From: Tundrisphaera lichenicola
Lineage (GTDB): Bacteria > Planctomycetota > Planctomycetia > Isosphaerales > Isosphaeraceae
DNA length: 64,000 bases
Direction: 5' to 3'
Assembly (NCBI RefSeq): GCF_051175385.1
Contig: NZ_CP195106.1
Span: 2,294,001-2,358,000 of the forward strand
A program made the translations under genes and the position numbers. The notes below the pieces were generated by a model. That model was not told the origin of the DNA. It was given only the letters and a program-made list of their open reading frames with translations, and did no database searches. Of the stretch, positions 50,401 to 57,942 are shown one piece after another. The first letter of the stretch is position 1, and every line of letters begins with the position of its first letter.

Positions 50401-50591
50401 CCGGCAATGTCCGCGATCAGGAAAGCTGGGAAGGCTACCCGATCCTGGGTGCCGAGCGACTCTTCCTCCGAGAAAACACGCTCCCGAAAGATCCCGACGA
50501 CGACTCGACGTTCTTACGCCTTTCCCGGTCGCATCCGCTCGGACACTCCGGGCCAGCGAACTCTTCGGTCGGCATCCTCCGTGAAGAATGA
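47472..50591 (+). CDS. Membrane Ser/Thr protein kinase with beta-helix ectodomain
   Basis: 1039 aa. Residues 1-70 form the helical lead-in common in planctomycete kinases (KLAQQFVFEGLLTKYQAEQLL). The kinase domain (~76-340) is intact: GRGGMATVF from residue 84, Lys106 in VAVK, HRDMKPGN with Asp200, DLGLA with Asp218, GTVDYLAPEQAL and DIYGLGATFYFLL. A proline-rich juxtamembrane linker follows, then one membrane helix (~449-470, CGLFLLAAAAFWPFGWIGL). The outer part has right-handed beta-helix repeats (LSEAIRVARSGDSILVRG, LDVAGLEGFHLRGFVLDGEG) and, near 795-960, a jelly-roll-like insert (ARLDISCDESFTVWLNG, GQNVLAVKGNN). It likely senses a surface or cell-wall ligand; the ligand is unknown. Confidence 0.9.
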   Translation: MPAIDTTEALIEVIRKSELLIESQLAAFLDRKRDEGSFPGEPYKLAQQFVFEGLLTKYQAEQLLAGRYRNFVLAGKYKLLEQLGRGGMATVFLCEHQVMKRLVAVKILPKVHADDRELLGRFHREARALSQLSHPNIVAAYDVDHANNIHFLVMEYVDGGDLDFIVQKAGPMGFERAAHYIRQAANGLQHAHECGLVHRDMKPGNLLVDRAGTVKLLDLGLARIFHESTDDLTTGRDARMLLGTVDYLAPEQALNSHEVDIRADIYGLGATFYFLLSGKGLFEGGTIAQKLTWHLQKPPSSIAEIRPDVPSGLVHVIEKMLAKKAADRYQTPQEVVEVLTPWTSSPIPPPRSSELPRLSLAARGTGQQSSAPRIPPLSVRTLVAPLSQHKTADQVPTVSEAQIPSPRPISEHRTPVPESVSAKPAPIPVEPGIVELPPRRTGKERLTRRIPAIACGLFLLAAAAFWPFGWIGLGDSSEVPGRSNPSFESGATDTVRDDLIVAGPGRSPDASFSIASPDRPGRKFSTLSEAIRVARSGDSILVRGRLMTEAIEISDVEGTPPNLTIQAEDSPNSSTPIVWRAPRDLAKGRALLDVAGLEGFHLRGFVLDGEGRLPELIRLSGRAGGSVLEDLELSGATRADLVVRGWSGESSRPAVLRNVRFETKHEIDAAIDFDTDPDRPNLTSDSIRIDSCRFVGPFHSAILIAGCLTGLELRGSRFQGATDGLRYRKDEDREPIRAQLSNNVFSDLRRGIHFETTPPASSSDLLLLNNLFVNTPRLASLDKVSVQPSTIFGRWIWAESGRDDHVAPPGDRYFRKVFDLGEIPEKARLDISCDESFTVWLNGSEVGGDPSSHYSQRVFSFKIADWLQRGQNVLAVKGNNNPDRLDENLETAAGLLAQITDGSGGKNMALVQTDETWKWADQASEGWNQLKFDDQAWKSVRLMVDLRWIWPWTYAVWDSTVQSQLLPPLEPIQLKASGNVRDQESWEGYPILGAERLFLRENTLPKDPDDDSTFLRLSRSHPLGHSGPANSSVGILREE

Positions 50592-50735
50592 GCTTCAGCT
50601 AAGGTCCTGACGACCAGATCGATTCATAAGCCCGAACGATCCTAGCTTGCTTCCACTACTGGCAAAGGCTCGCACACGGACGTCGGCCGAAATCCTCAAG
50701 CAGTTAATCTCAGGATGAGCGGTCAGATCGGGTTC

Positions 50736-50870
50736 TTACCAGACGGTCTTGCGAGTCAAGTCGATGACACGACCCGCTTGGTCCAGGAATGCTCCGAAGC
50801 GAGTCTGTCCCGAGGCGATCCCCTCGCGAGCCTTCTCGATGGCCAGACCCATCATTTCCTGCTCGGTCAT
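50736..50870 (-). pseudogene. Nucleoside/cytidine deaminase fragment (N-terminal remnant)
   Basis: A 44-codon frame from the ATG at 50870 reads MTEQEMMGLAIEKAREGIAS, then GQTRFGAFLDQAGRVID, and ends VW followed by TAA. The first half matches the N-terminus of the planctomycete nucleoside deaminase family (usually ...GQTPFGACIVKDGxVVA...NVVW). Everything that carries zinc and catalysis (HAE and PCxxC) is missing, and the remaining part has drifted (FGAFL, LTRKTVW). No continuation is visible nearby in any frame. This is a decayed gene end rather than a functional protein. Confidence 0.7.
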
Positions 50871-51066
50871 GATCGGCCCTACCCGGACGATCTCGCCAGG
50901 GAACAAGCGAGGCCGAGGAGGGGCCATTCTGGACTCTCGTCGTGGTCTTCGTGTTTTTACACTCGACGATCAGGGTATAATAAGAAGATTCGATGAAGTC
51001 GAGCGATCGACCCATCAACTGCTCAAACATCACGACGCGTTCGTCCGAGATTCGAAGGGGCCAACC

Positions 51067-51168
51067 ATGACAAAGTTAAGATTCCGGGAATGCGCGTTCG
51101 AGACTTGCATGGTGATCTTCAGCGGAGGATTTTTGCTCTGGTACATCGCGGCGAAACTTGCCGTCTGA
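51067..51168 (+). CDS. Possible 33-aa membrane microprotein
   Basis: ATG at 51067 after GAAGGGG; MTKLRFRECAFETCMVIFSG followed by GFLLWYIAAKLAV. It has a short basic N-terminus and one predicted membrane helix. It lies in a 760-bp stretch otherwise without genes, together with the deaminase remnant. It may be a chance frame; only conservation could settle it. Confidence 0.3.
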   Translation: MTKLRFRECAFETCMVIFSGGFLLWYIAAKLAV

Positions 51169-51314
51169 TCCTCGGGAACCTGGCGTTTTTGATCGCCGAG
51201 TTTTTGGCCATACCTCCGGCACTGGGGCGTCTCTTCCCGACAAATCCTCCGTGCGTCCTGGTCATCGCTCTCAACGTTTGTAGCCCTGGAGGACTCGCAA
51301 TTTGAACTCCTCTG

Positions 51315-51344
51315 TTGACATGCTCCTCCCTCTCATGATAGATT
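51315..51344 (+). promoter_or_regulatory. Sigma70-type promoter of tRNA-Ala
   Basis: TTGACA at 51315-51320, an 18-base spacer (17 to an alternative ATAGAT), TAGATT at 51339-51344. The tRNA begins 14 bases after the -10 box. Confidence 0.75.
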
Positions 51345-51357
51345 TTAATCCACGCGA

Positions 51358-51430
<73 letters not shown>

Positions 51431-51467
51431 CTTTTACCTCGTAGATTTAAGATATTTCGACCTCGAC

Positions 51468-51502
51468 AAAAGACCCTGGAATTTTCCAGGGCCTTTTGTT
51501 TT
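51468..51502 (+). terminator. Intrinsic terminator of tRNA-Ala
   Basis: AAAAG then CCCTGGAA (51474-51481), loop TT, TTCCAGGG (51484-51491), then CCTTTTGTTTTC. A perfect 8-bp stem with flanking A/T complement and T-run. Confidence 0.9.
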
Positions 51503-51997
51503 CGAATACTCTCCCGATCGAGTCATTCGGGGAGTCCCAGGGCGGCTAATCCAGCAAACGGGAAATCCATTGACTGGACATAATCGCCCGGGATGGCTCG
51601 GTCGTCGGAGACTCGCGGTCAGTCATGAACCGGTCGGAAGCTATCGAATTCCCAGGATACCGGCCGACTTCCACCATGCTGCTCGTGATCGCAACTTGCC
51701 AACTTTCGAGCTTGAGAACCTTAGATTGCGTCGCCACCTTGATGGCGGACGGGCGATGACGATGAGAGATCGGGCCGGGCTTTTTGAGGGCTCCGACCGC
51801 AGAATCTCCCGACGAGAGAGTTCGACGAGTCACTAGATCCATGAACCGGCCGCCCGCTATCATGGGGCGAACCGAATGATCTGCAACTCCGATCGGGCAG
51901 GGACCCGCCAAGAGGTTCCCCTCCGCAGGCCGAATCCAAGCAAAGACTTGCGAAACGAACGAGGCGACCGTTGCACAGGGAATACCATCCCGCCGAC
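51503..51997. other. Intergenic stretch before the P-type ATPase operon
   Basis: About 495 bp. A minus-strand open frame crosses it (51546-51911) but its product has no recognisable motif and poor composition, so it is treated as chance. The region must hold the promoter of the ATPase/SPFH operon; no clear element was found. Confidence 0.35.
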
Positions 51998-54900
51998 ATG
52001 CACCACCTCCGGTCGCACGCCTTCGGCGACGGCGGGCATGACGACCACCATCATCATGATCAGGACCATCCCCACCATCACGACGAGCGATCGCTCTACG
52101 CGATGACTGCGGTTTTGGGGATCTTGATCGGAGCAGACCTCGTTTTCGGAGGACTGGGCTGGGATTCGTTCCGATCTCCGATGGGAATCTCTCTGGTCTG
52201 GCTCGCGGCGATCCTGGGTGCTGGTCGCATCGTCTACGGAGCCCTGGAGGCCCTGGTCCAGGGTCGAATCGGGGCCGATGTCGCGCTGGCCCAGGCGTGC
52301 CTGGCGGCCATCATCATCGGACAGCCGTTCGTGGCGGCCGAGGTTGTCTTCATCGCCCTGGTCGGCGAGGTCCTGGAAGCCGTCACCTTCGCCAGGACCC
52401 AGCGCGAGATCCATCGGCTGCTCGAACAGGCTCCCCGGACCGCCCGGGTCCGTCGCGATGGAGCGGAGTTGGAGATCGCGGTCGATCGAGTGATCCCCGG
52501 GGATGTGGTCCTGGTCCGGGCCGGCGAACGGATCCCGGTCGATGGGCCGGTCTTGCTCGGCCGATCGAGCGTCGATCAGTCCGCACTGACCGGAGAGTCG
52601 ATGCCGGTCGAAAAGGGAGCTGGCGATGAAGTCTTCACCGGCACGGTCAACCAGTTCGGCCTGATCGAGGTCCGGGCCGAGCGGGTCGGGCACGAATCGA
52701 CGCTGGGGCAGGTCCTCCGGATGGTGGCCGACGCTCAGCACCGCAAGGCCCCGCTGGAGAAGACGGCGGATCGCTATGCCCGGTACTTCTTGCCCGTGGT
52801 CGAGGTCGTGGCCCTTTCGACAATCCTGGCGGGTTATGCGTTCGGTTGGCCCGACAAGTGGTCGAGGGCGGTGGCGGTCCTGGTGGTGGCGTGCCCTTGT
52901 GCCCTGATCCTGGCGACTCCCGCGGCCGTCCTGGCGGCGATGGCCTGGCTGGCCCGCCACGGGATCCTGATCAAGGGGGGCGCGGCCCTAGAACGGCTCG
53001 CCCGATGCGACACCTTCGCCTTCGATAAGACGGGGACGCTCACGAAGGGACAACCCGAATTGGCTGGGGTCGTCGCCCTGGGAACCCTGGGAGAGGACGA
53101 GCTTTTGACGCTCGCCGCGATCGCCGAATCGGGTAGCCGACACCCGCTGGCCGGTCTCGTGGCGAAAGCGGCCCATGATCGAGGCCTGACCGCGCTGGCC
53201 GCCGACGAAATCGAGGCGGTCGCGGGTGCGGGAGTTTCGGCAAGCTATCGGACCGAGAGCGGCACTTCCCGCCGGGTCCTGGTCGGCAACCTCCGGCTGA
53301 TGAACGAAGCGGGCATCCCACTTGGGCCGGCCGAGGTGGCCCTCGCCGAGGTCGACGCGAGGGGCGAGACACCTCTGATCGTCGCGGTCGATGGTGCGAT
53401 CGTCGGACTGATCGCGGCTCGGGACACCATCCGTCCCGAAGCCCACGATATCGTCCACGATTTGAAGCACCTGGGGATTACCGAGGTCGCCGTGCTGACC
53501 GGCGACCGGGCCCCGGCCGCTCGCTTGGTCGCGAAGAAAGTCCACATCAAGCTCTTCGAGTCGGAACTGCTCCCGACGGACAAGGCAAAATGGGTGGAAG
53601 GCCGTCAGGCCGAAGGGCGCCGGGTGGCGATGGTCGGCGACGGGATCAATGACGCCCCTGCCCTGGCCAAGGCCGATGTCGGGATCGCCCTGGGCCGGAT
53701 GGGCTCCGACCTGGCGGCCGAGGCGGGCGACCTGGTCATCCTGGGAGAACCACTGGCGAATCTCCCCGGACTCCTCAAGCTTTCCCGGGCGACTGTCGCG
53801 ATCATCCGCCAGAACATCTTGATTTTCGCCTTCGGCCTGAACGCCCTGGCGATGGGATCGGCCTTCCTGGGGATCCTCGGCCCGATCCCGGCCGCGATCC
53901 TCCATCAGGCGGGCTCTTTCCTGGTCCTGCTCAACAGCATGAGGCTCCTCTGGTTCGGCGATTGGCGGTCGAGCGGCCCATTCCGGGCTCTCCGAAGACT
54001 CGGCCACGCGATCGAGCATTGGGATGATCGCTACGACCCGGCCCACGCCTTCCATCAACTCCTGCTCCGCTGGCGGCTCCTCCTGGGAGCGGGACTCTTC
54101 GGAGCCCTGGCTGCTTATGCGACCTGGGGCTGGTCGGCCATCCAGCCGGGCGAGGTCGGGCTCCTTCGCCGATTCGGTCGGTTCGTCGGGGTCCTTGAGC
54201 CCGGCCTCCACCTCCGGCTCCCTCCTCCCTTCGAAGAGGTAACTCGCCTGGAGCCGGATCGGGCCCGGAGCGTGGAAGTCGGTTTTCGGTCGGGGTCTTC
54301 CGGCCCCGTCGGTCCGGTCAGCTGGGAAAGCTCGCATCAACGGGGGTCTTCGGCCCGGTTCGAAGACGAGTCGCTCCTGATCACGGGGGACGGCCAGCTT
54401 GTCGAGGTGGCCGCATCGGCCGAATATCGGCTCGATCCGCGACCCCAGGCACTTCGGGCCCTCGCCTTCCGCACGATCGACGCGGAGTCCGCCCTGCAGA
54501 TCATGGCCGAATCCGCGATCCGGGAAGTGATCGGCCGACGGCCCCTCGACGGGCTCCTCACCGGGGGGCGCTCGGAGGCGGAACAAAATGCGACCGATCT
54601 CCTCCAAACTCGGGTCGATGAGTCGGGACTTGGCATCAGGATTGACCGGGTCACCTTCCAGGACGTCCACCCACCTCTCGCGGTGGTCGACGCCTTTCGG
54701 GAGGTCTCAAGGGCCGCGAGTGACCAGCTTCGGAGGGTGGCCGAGGGAGAGACTTACCGCTCGGGCCGCCTGATCTCTGCCGACGGCCTGGCCATCTCGC
54801 TCGTCGAGCAGGCCGAGGCCGATCGATCGACCCGGACCTTGAGGGCCTCCGGCGAGGCCGAAGCGTTCCTGGCACGCCAGGGCGCGAGGACGACGGCCCC

Positions 54901-55105
54901 TGACATCACCGATCTTCGACTCTTCGGTGAAACGATCATCTCCAGCTTCGCGGGCAAGGAAAAAGTCATTCTCGACCCCTCGCCGGGCGAACGTCGCCAA
55001 TTATTCCTCCCGGACTTCCCCGGCCAGGCCCGTGCCTTGACCCTGCCGGGCTCCTCACTCACGGACCCTCGACCCAGTCCGGATCGGACGCCTCCACGAC
55101 CATGA
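51998..55105 (+). CDS. Heavy-metal P1B-type ATPase fused to an HflK-like SPFH domain
   Basis: 1035 aa from the ATG at 51998; a TTG at 51971 would add nine residues. The N-terminus is a histidine/aspartate-rich metal-binding tail (HDDHHHHDQDHPHHHDE) instead of a CxxC domain. ATPase landmarks: actuator TGES at 198-201, CPC at 299-301 in the ion pathway, phosphorylated Asp343 in DKTGT, and GDGINDAPA around 547-555, so the pump is complete (Zn, Cd, Cu or Ni class). After the last ATPase helices a new membrane helix (LLLGAGLFGALAAYATWGW, ~700) leads into an SPFH/band-7 domain (IQPGEVGLLRRFGRFVGVLEPGLHLRLP) of HflK type to the end. It overlaps the next SPFH gene by 4 bp. The fusion suggests an SPFH assembly scaffolding or controlling the pump. 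Confidence 0.9.
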   Translation: MHHLRSHAFGDGGHDDHHHHDQDHPHHHDERSLYAMTAVLGILIGADLVFGGLGWDSFRSPMGISLVWLAAILGAGRIVYGALEALVQGRIGADVALAQACLAAIIIGQPFVAAEVVFIALVGEVLEAVTFARTQREIHRLLEQAPRTARVRRDGAELEIAVDRVIPGDVVLVRAGERIPVDGPVLLGRSSVDQSALTGESMPVEKGAGDEVFTGTVNQFGLIEVRAERVGHESTLGQVLRMVADAQHRKAPLEKTADRYARYFLPVVEVVALSTILAGYAFGWPDKWSRAVAVLVVACPCALILATPAAVLAAMAWLARHGILIKGGAALERLARCDTFAFDKTGTLTKGQPELAGVVALGTLGEDELLTLAAIAESGSRHPLAGLVAKAAHDRGLTALAADEIEAVAGAGVSASYRTESGTSRRVLVGNLRLMNEAGIPLGPAEVALAEVDARGETPLIVAVDGAIVGLIAARDTIRPEAHDIVHDLKHLGITEVAVLTGDRAPAARLVAKKVHIKLFESELLPTDKAKWVEGRQAEGRRVAMVGDGINDAPALAKADVGIALGRMGSDLAAEAGDLVILGEPLANLPGLLKLSRATVAIIRQNILIFAFGLNALAMGSAFLGILGPIPAAILHQAGSFLVLLNSMRLLWFGDWRSSGPFRALRRLGHAIEHWDDRYDPAHAFHQLLLRWRLLLGAGLFGALAAYATWGWSAIQPGEVGLLRRFGRFVGVLEPGLHLRLPPPFEEVTRLEPDRARSVEVGFRSGSSGPVGPVSWESSHQRGSSARFEDESLLITGDGQLVEVAASAEYRLDPRPQALRALAFRTIDAESALQIMAESAIREVIGRRPLDGLLTGGRSEAEQNATDLLQTRVDESGLGIRIDRVTFQDVHPPLAVVDAFREVSRAASDQLRRVAEGETYRSGRLISADGLAISLVEQAEADRSTRTLRASGEAEAFLARQGARTTAPDITDLRLFGETIISSFAGKEKVILDPSPGERRQLFLPDFPGQARALTLPGSSLTDPRPSPDRTPPRP

Positions 55106-56064
55106 AACTCAAGCCACGATTGCTGATGACCCTCGGAATCCTCAGTCTCGTCGCCTTCCTGGCCTGGCGATCGGTGGTGATCGTCGACGAGACGGAATTC
55201 GTCCTGGTGACCGAGTTTGGACGGACGGTCGAAGTCTACGGCGACGACCCCGATGAGACGGGCTTGCATCTCCGGAAGCCCTGGCAGTCCTCAATCGCGA
55301 TCGACCGTCGGCTCCGGGTCTTCGACCCTCCCACTCGCGAGATGATCACCGGCGACAAGAAGAACCTGGAAGTCGCCAGTTATGTCGCCTGGCGAGTGAG
55401 CGACCCCCGGAGGTTCGTCGCGGCGGCCGGGACACTCGAAACCGCCGAGTCTCGACTCAACGAACGAGTCTCGGCCGCCTTGAATGACGCCCTGGGACGC
55501 AGGGACCTGGCGAGCCTGGCCTCGACCGACCCCGCCATCTGGAAGCTCGACGCCTTGACCGACGCGGTCCTCGGGGCGGTGGCACGTCCGGCCAGGGATG
55601 AGTTGGGGGTCGATGTCCTGGACGTCCGGCTCCGCCGGTTCAACCACCCGGTCGAGGTCCGACCCGCCGTGTTCGAACTGATCCGCGCCGAGCGTAAGCA
55701 GGTGGCCGAGCGACTCCGGGCCGAGGGAGAGGCCCGGTATCAGGTCCTCAAGAGCCAGGCCGATCGCGAACGGGACGCGATCCTGGCAAAAGCCGAGTCC
55801 GAGGCCGAAACGATCCGAGGGCGAGGCGAGGCCGAGGCGACCCGGCTCCTCAACGACGCCCACTCGCGCGATCCGCGGTTCTACGAGTTCGTCCGGAGCC
55901 TGGAGACGTACCGGGCACTCCTCGATGACCGGACCACGCTGGTCCTCTCCTCGGCCTCTCCCCTGCTCCGACTCCTGACCCGCGGGCCATCCGAGGACCT
56001 CCTGACCCCGGCCCCTGCCCCGTCGGACGACAAGGTCGCCCTTCCACTGGGATCGAAACCATGA
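55102..56064 (+). CDS. HflC-like SPFH/band-7 membrane protein
   Basis: 320 aa. One N-terminal membrane helix (LLMTLGILSLVAFLAW), then the SPFH domain typical of HflC: VIVDETEFVLVTEFGRTVEV, LHLRKPWQSSIAIDRRLRVFD, VASYVAWRVSDPRRF, and a long C-terminal helix with AERLRAEGEARYQVLKSQA and AETIRGRGEAEATRLLND, which is the HflC-type coiled coil. HflC with HflK usually forms a cage around FtsH protease. No ftsH is nearby. It overlaps its neighbours by 4 bp on both sides, so the three genes are coupled. Confidence 0.9.
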   Translation: MKLKPRLLMTLGILSLVAFLAWRSVVIVDETEFVLVTEFGRTVEVYGDDPDETGLHLRKPWQSSIAIDRRLRVFDPPTREMITGDKKNLEVASYVAWRVSDPRRFVAAAGTLETAESRLNERVSAALNDALGRRDLASLASTDPAIWKLDALTDAVLGAVARPARDELGVDVLDVRLRRFNHPVEVRPAVFELIRAERKQVAERLRAEGEARYQVLKSQADRERDAILAKAESEAETIRGRGEAEATRLLNDAHSRDPRFYEFVRSLETYRALLDDRTTLVLSSASPLLRLLTRGPSEDLLTPAPAPSDDKVALPLGSKP

Positions 56065-56972
56065 GTCGGATGCGAATCGGTTCACTCCTGGTTGGGTTCC
56101 TGACGATTCTCATCGCCTGGAGCGGCTGGACCACGGTCGAACCGGGTGAGGTGGTCGTGGTCCGCCGGCTGGGTCGGACCCTCCCCGAGCCGTGGGGACC
56201 GGGGCCGCACTGGATTTGGCCATTGGGGATCGATCGGTCGACGAGGCTCAGGCTCGACGAGGTCCGTCGCCTGGAGTTCGGACTCCCCGAGACGTCAGGC
56301 CCGCTCAATGCCCCCGGCGATGGCGAGTACCTGACCGGCGACCTCAACATCCTCAGGGCCCGGGGAGTCGTTCAGTATCGGGTGTCGCACCCCATCTCGT
56401 TCGTTCTCCGATCGGAAGACCGTGACCGACTCCTGGTCCGGATGACCGAAGCGAGCGCGACCCGAGCCCTGGCCACCCGGGGGATCGATCAACCGCTTCG
56501 ATCGGGCCGCTCCGAGATTGCTCGCGAGATTCAGACGAGCCTGGCCAGTTCCGCCGACGCCCTCGACCTGGGTGTCTCGATCCTGGGCATCAACCTCACC
56601 GATGCCCGCCCGCCGATCGAGGTCGAGCCGGCTTTTGCCGAGGCCCAGTCGGCCCAGTCGGAGCGAGACCGTAAGCTGGTCGAGGCCGCAAGCCTGGCTC
56701 GAAACATGCGGCCGGCAACCCTCGCCTCGGCCGGTACCCGGATCGATGAGGCGAATGCCCGTGCATCGAGGTCGGCCGAGATGGCCCGAGCCCAGGCTGG
56801 CCGCTTCCTGACACTGCTGGCCGAGGCCGACCGGTCAAGGCCACTGACCATCCGACGCCTTTACCGGGATGCCCTCCGCGAGTTGATGCCACGCGTCCGC
56901 CGGAAGATCCTGATGACACCGGACGAGCCGGTCGACCTCGGGCTATTCGGATCGGGCAACTCCGATCAGTGA
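56061..56972 (+). CDS. HflK-like SPFH/band-7 membrane protein
   Basis: 303 aa. N-terminal membrane helix (IGSLLVGFLTILIAWSGWTTV) then VEPGEVVVVRRLGRTLPEPWGPGPHWIWPLGID, the band-7 core, EYLTGDLNILRARGVVQYRV (as in HflK GDENIV...v.YrV) and a C-terminal coiled coil (NARASRSAEMARAQAGRFL). Together with the SPFH end of the ATPase and the HflC-like protein this makes three SPFH polypeptides in one operon. Its stop overlaps the convergent trmB stop by 7 bp. Confidence 0.88.
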   Translation: MSRMRIGSLLVGFLTILIAWSGWTTVEPGEVVVVRRLGRTLPEPWGPGPHWIWPLGIDRSTRLRLDEVRRLEFGLPETSGPLNAPGDGEYLTGDLNILRARGVVQYRVSHPISFVLRSEDRDRLLVRMTEASATRALATRGIDQPLRSGRSEIAREIQTSLASSADALDLGVSILGINLTDARPPIEVEPAFAEAQSAQSERDRKLVEAASLARNMRPATLASAGTRIDEANARASRSAEMARAQAGRFLTLLAEADRSRPLTIRRLYRDALRELMPRVRRKILMTPDEPVDLGLFGSGNSDQ

Positions 56973-57793
56973 CGGCCTGATGGCCCGTCTTGTCGGCTCT
57001 CCCAGGCATCCAGGTCGCACCAGGGCCCGCGACTTTGAAAGCTGGGCGGCGGCATCGATTCGGCCAGACGGAGGGCATCTCCCGGGGTAATCTCGTCTCG
57101 CCGGATTCCGGAACCTCGGAAGATCTTCAGGCCACGGCTCCTCGCCAGGATCTCGCGCCGACTTCGCCCTTCGGGGGCGTCGGGCCAGGGTCCTTCCTGT
57201 TCGCGGAATGCGAAGAAGACGGGGAGGACCCGACACATGTACTCCCAGTAATCCGGGTTGTCCGTCTGGATCACGAAAAGGCCGCCCGTCCCGAGCGACC
57301 GGTGGACCTCGGCCAGGAATCGGGGCGTTACCAGTCGAAGGTGGGCCTGTCGGGGATCATGATAGGGCTGGGGATGATAGAGGTGGACCTCGGAAACACG
57401 AGACGTCGAGACATACGCCCGCATCAACGTCTGGGCGTCCTTCACCGCGAACCGGACGTTACGCAGTCCCCTCTGATTCGCTCGCCGGGTGGCGTAACGG
57501 ATCACTACGGGTAGAATATCACTGGATAGATGGTCGATCTCGGGACGGGCCAGGGCACTCTGGAGCGTAAACCGACCATTGCCGCAGCCCAGCTCGAGAA
57601 CCACTGGAGCCACTCGCCCGAAGATCGCCTCGAAGTCGAGCGGGCCGGCAGGGGGGAGCCGCTTGATGGCCGTCCTGGCCCACCGATCTTCCGGGAGGAT
57701 CTCGCCAGGGATGGGAATGCCGAACTCTTCCTCGATCATGACAGGCCGACCATTTCCGGACAGTTCACCGAGATTCAGAGGCAACGTCGTCAA
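56966..57793 (-). CDS. trmB: tRNA (guanine-N7-)-methyltransferase
   Basis: 275 aa; an ATG at residue 19 (MIEEEFGIPIPGEIL) may be the true start. TrmB makes m7G46 in tRNA. SAM site VVLELGCGNGRFTLQSA, then EIDHLSSDILPVVIRYA, NVRFAVKDAQTLM, VHLYHPQPYHDPRQAHLRLVTPRFL and GGLFVIQTDNPDYWEYM. In most TrmB proteins the segment reads FPDPWPKKRH; here it is YHPQPYHDPRQ, a planctomycete variant that keeps the P.P and R/K spacing. A C-terminal extension of about 70 residues is not part of the core. Confidence 0.9.
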   Translation of the reverse strand: MTTLPLNLGELSGNGRPVMIEEEFGIPIPGEILPEDRWARTAIKRLPPAGPLDFEAIFGRVAPVVLELGCGNGRFTLQSALARPEIDHLSSDILPVVIRYATRRANQRGLRNVRFAVKDAQTLMRAYVSTSRVSEVHLYHPQPYHDPRQAHLRLVTPRFLAEVHRSLGTGGLFVIQTDNPDYWEYMCRVLPVFFAFREQEGPWPDAPEGRSRREILARSRGLKIFRGSGIRRDEITPGDALRLAESMPPPSFQSRGPWCDLDAWESRQDGPSGRH

Positions 57794-57942
57794 TCATGGC
57801 AACCCACTGTTCGCCCGACAAGGGCGGCCAAGCTTCCGATTCCGGGCGAACGAAAAAGCCTGAGTCCTTGATTCCACCGTTGCTCGCGTTTATCACTCGA
57901 TGATCCTGGCCCAATCGTCCCGTCCTCGGAGGAGTCGATCCG

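Noticed and set aside
51546..51911. 121-codon minus-strand frame before the ATPase gene
   Set aside because: No motif, no ribosome site, poor codon pattern; probably chance.
52988..54670. A 560-codon minus-strand open frame
   Set aside because: Antisense to the P-type ATPase/SPFH gene, which has all its motifs.
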